Source: Streptomyces poriferorum (GTDB lineage Bacteria; Actinomycetota; Actinomycetes; Streptomycetales; Streptomycetaceae). From it: a DNA stretch of 52,660 nucleotides. The stretch covers positions 1 to 52,660 of the forward strand of contig NZ_JAELVH010000010.1 in assembly GCF_019399235.1 (NCBI RefSeq), given 5' to 3'. Below the pieces are notes generated by a model. That model was given only the letters and a program-made list of their open reading frames with translations, was not told the origin of the DNA and ran no database searches. Of the stretch, positions 52,231 to 52,660 are shown in pieces (within the stretch, counting starts at the first letter, position 1; each line of letters begins with the position of its first letter). Both the position numbers and the translations under genes were made by a program.

Positions 52231-52660
52231 TCAGTCGGTGGCCCTGGTGGTGTCCGGGATGCTGTGTGGCGTGAGTGCCCAGAGCACAAACGCGAGGCAG
52301 CTGATTGCGGCGCCGAGTGCACATACGGCGCCCCAGCCGGCCGCCGTGTACAGGGAGGTCGCGGCGATGGCGCCGGTGGCGCTGCCGATCGAGTAGAAGA
52401 CCATGTATCCGCCGATCAACCGGCTGCCCGCGTCCGGGTGCAGCGCATAGATCAGGGTCTGGTTGGTGACATGGACCGCCTGCACGGCGAGATCGAGGAG
52501 GATCACGCCGACGACCAGGGCCCAGAGCGAGCTGCGGGTGAAGGCCAAGGGCAGCCACGAGGCAGCGAGCAGCGCCAGGGCGGTGCCGGTGGTCCGTTGG
52601 GAGAGCCCGCGGTCGTTCAGGCTGCCCGCCACGGTCGCTGCTAGGCACTGTTTCTCGGAT
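52231..52660 (-). CDS. MFS transporter, 3' part (cut by window edge)
   Basis: The frame runs off the right edge, and only the last about 142 residues are seen. AGSLNDRG is the usual MFS loop motif between helices 8 and 9. Four hydrophobic segments follow (TALALLAASWLPLAF, LWALVVGVILLDLAVQAVHV, GYMVFYSIGSATGAIAA, AVCALGAAISCLAFVLWAL). This matches the C-terminal half of a 12-helix drug-efflux transporter. The few residues before the loop motif are less like the family, so a disruption near the edge is possible. Confidence 0.75.
   Translation of the reverse strand, partial: SEKQCLAATVAGSLNDRGLSQRTTGTALALLAASWLPLAFTRSSLWALVVGVILLDLAVQAVHVTNQTLIYALHPDAGSRLIGGYMVFYSIGSATGAIAATSLYTAAGWGAVCALGAAISCLAFVLWALTPHSIPDTTRATD

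Overview
The window is high-GC actinobacterial DNA, most likely from a Streptomyces chromosome. The evidence is GC-rich third codon positions, many GTG and a few TTG starts, long chains of ATGA/GTGA-overlapping genes, a twin-arginine phospholipase C, MbtH, MerR and DrrAB-type genes, and a decayed IS630 copy.

Left flank (1-12.9 kb): a DrrAB-like ABC exporter with a MerR-type regulator; a membrane-anchored protein; a phosphoesterase of the phospholipase C type; a coiled-coil/winged-helix-like protein; a secreted Ig-like protein; an IS630 pseudogene; a small unknown gene; two IPT/TIG-repeat proteins; and a lipoprotein. Nothing here clearly belongs to the main locus.

Central locus (12.9-49.0 kb): two divergent gene sets leave a shared 665-bp intergenic region. 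The minus-strand arm (31.6 to 12.9 kb, 19 genes, mostly overlapping) reads in order: Gfo/Idh/MocA dehydrogenase, inositol-phosphate-synthase-like enzyme, SDR, RidA-like protein, PfkB kinase, cupin, B12-type radical SAM enzyme, carbamoyltransferase, NDP-kinase-like protein, TOPRIM protein, HprK-like kinase, DJ-1/PfpI protein, ABC exporter (three genes), a 72-aa repeat peptide, nucleotidyltransferase, TldD, TldE. The repeat peptide has a ~27-residue acidic leader followed by 15 exact tripeptides (V/I)-D-V that run to the last residue. This is the expected form of a multi-core RiPP precursor, and it is followed by a hairpin and then by the peptide-processing genes. The plus-strand arm (32.3 to 49.0 kb) encodes an acyl carrier protein, a fatty-acyl-AMP-ligase-like enzyme, a second nucleotidyltransferase, a small helical protein, a 3423-aa NRPS (C-A-T-C-A-T-C-A-T-TE), MbtH and a second ABC exporter.

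Both nucleotidyltransferases end in what I read as a PqqD-like (RRE-type) domain, and each arm carries its own related three-gene exporter. I therefore read the two arms as one hybrid RiPP/NRPS locus, possibly new. My working model is that the RRE-type nucleotidyltransferases, the HprK-like kinase and the tailoring enzymes act on the repeat peptide, and TldD/TldE cut it into short Val/Ile-Asp-Val-derived units. The NRPS arm makes a second acyl-peptide (A-domain codes read by eye suggest Gln-Val-Gln), and the cyclitol-type genes supply a further building block. The order of steps and the final structure cannot be read from sequence.

Right flank (49.0-52.7 kb): a truncated phytoene-desaturase-like gene beside an SRPBCC gene, a small secreted SH3-like protein, two strong hairpins, and an MFS transporter cut by the window edge.
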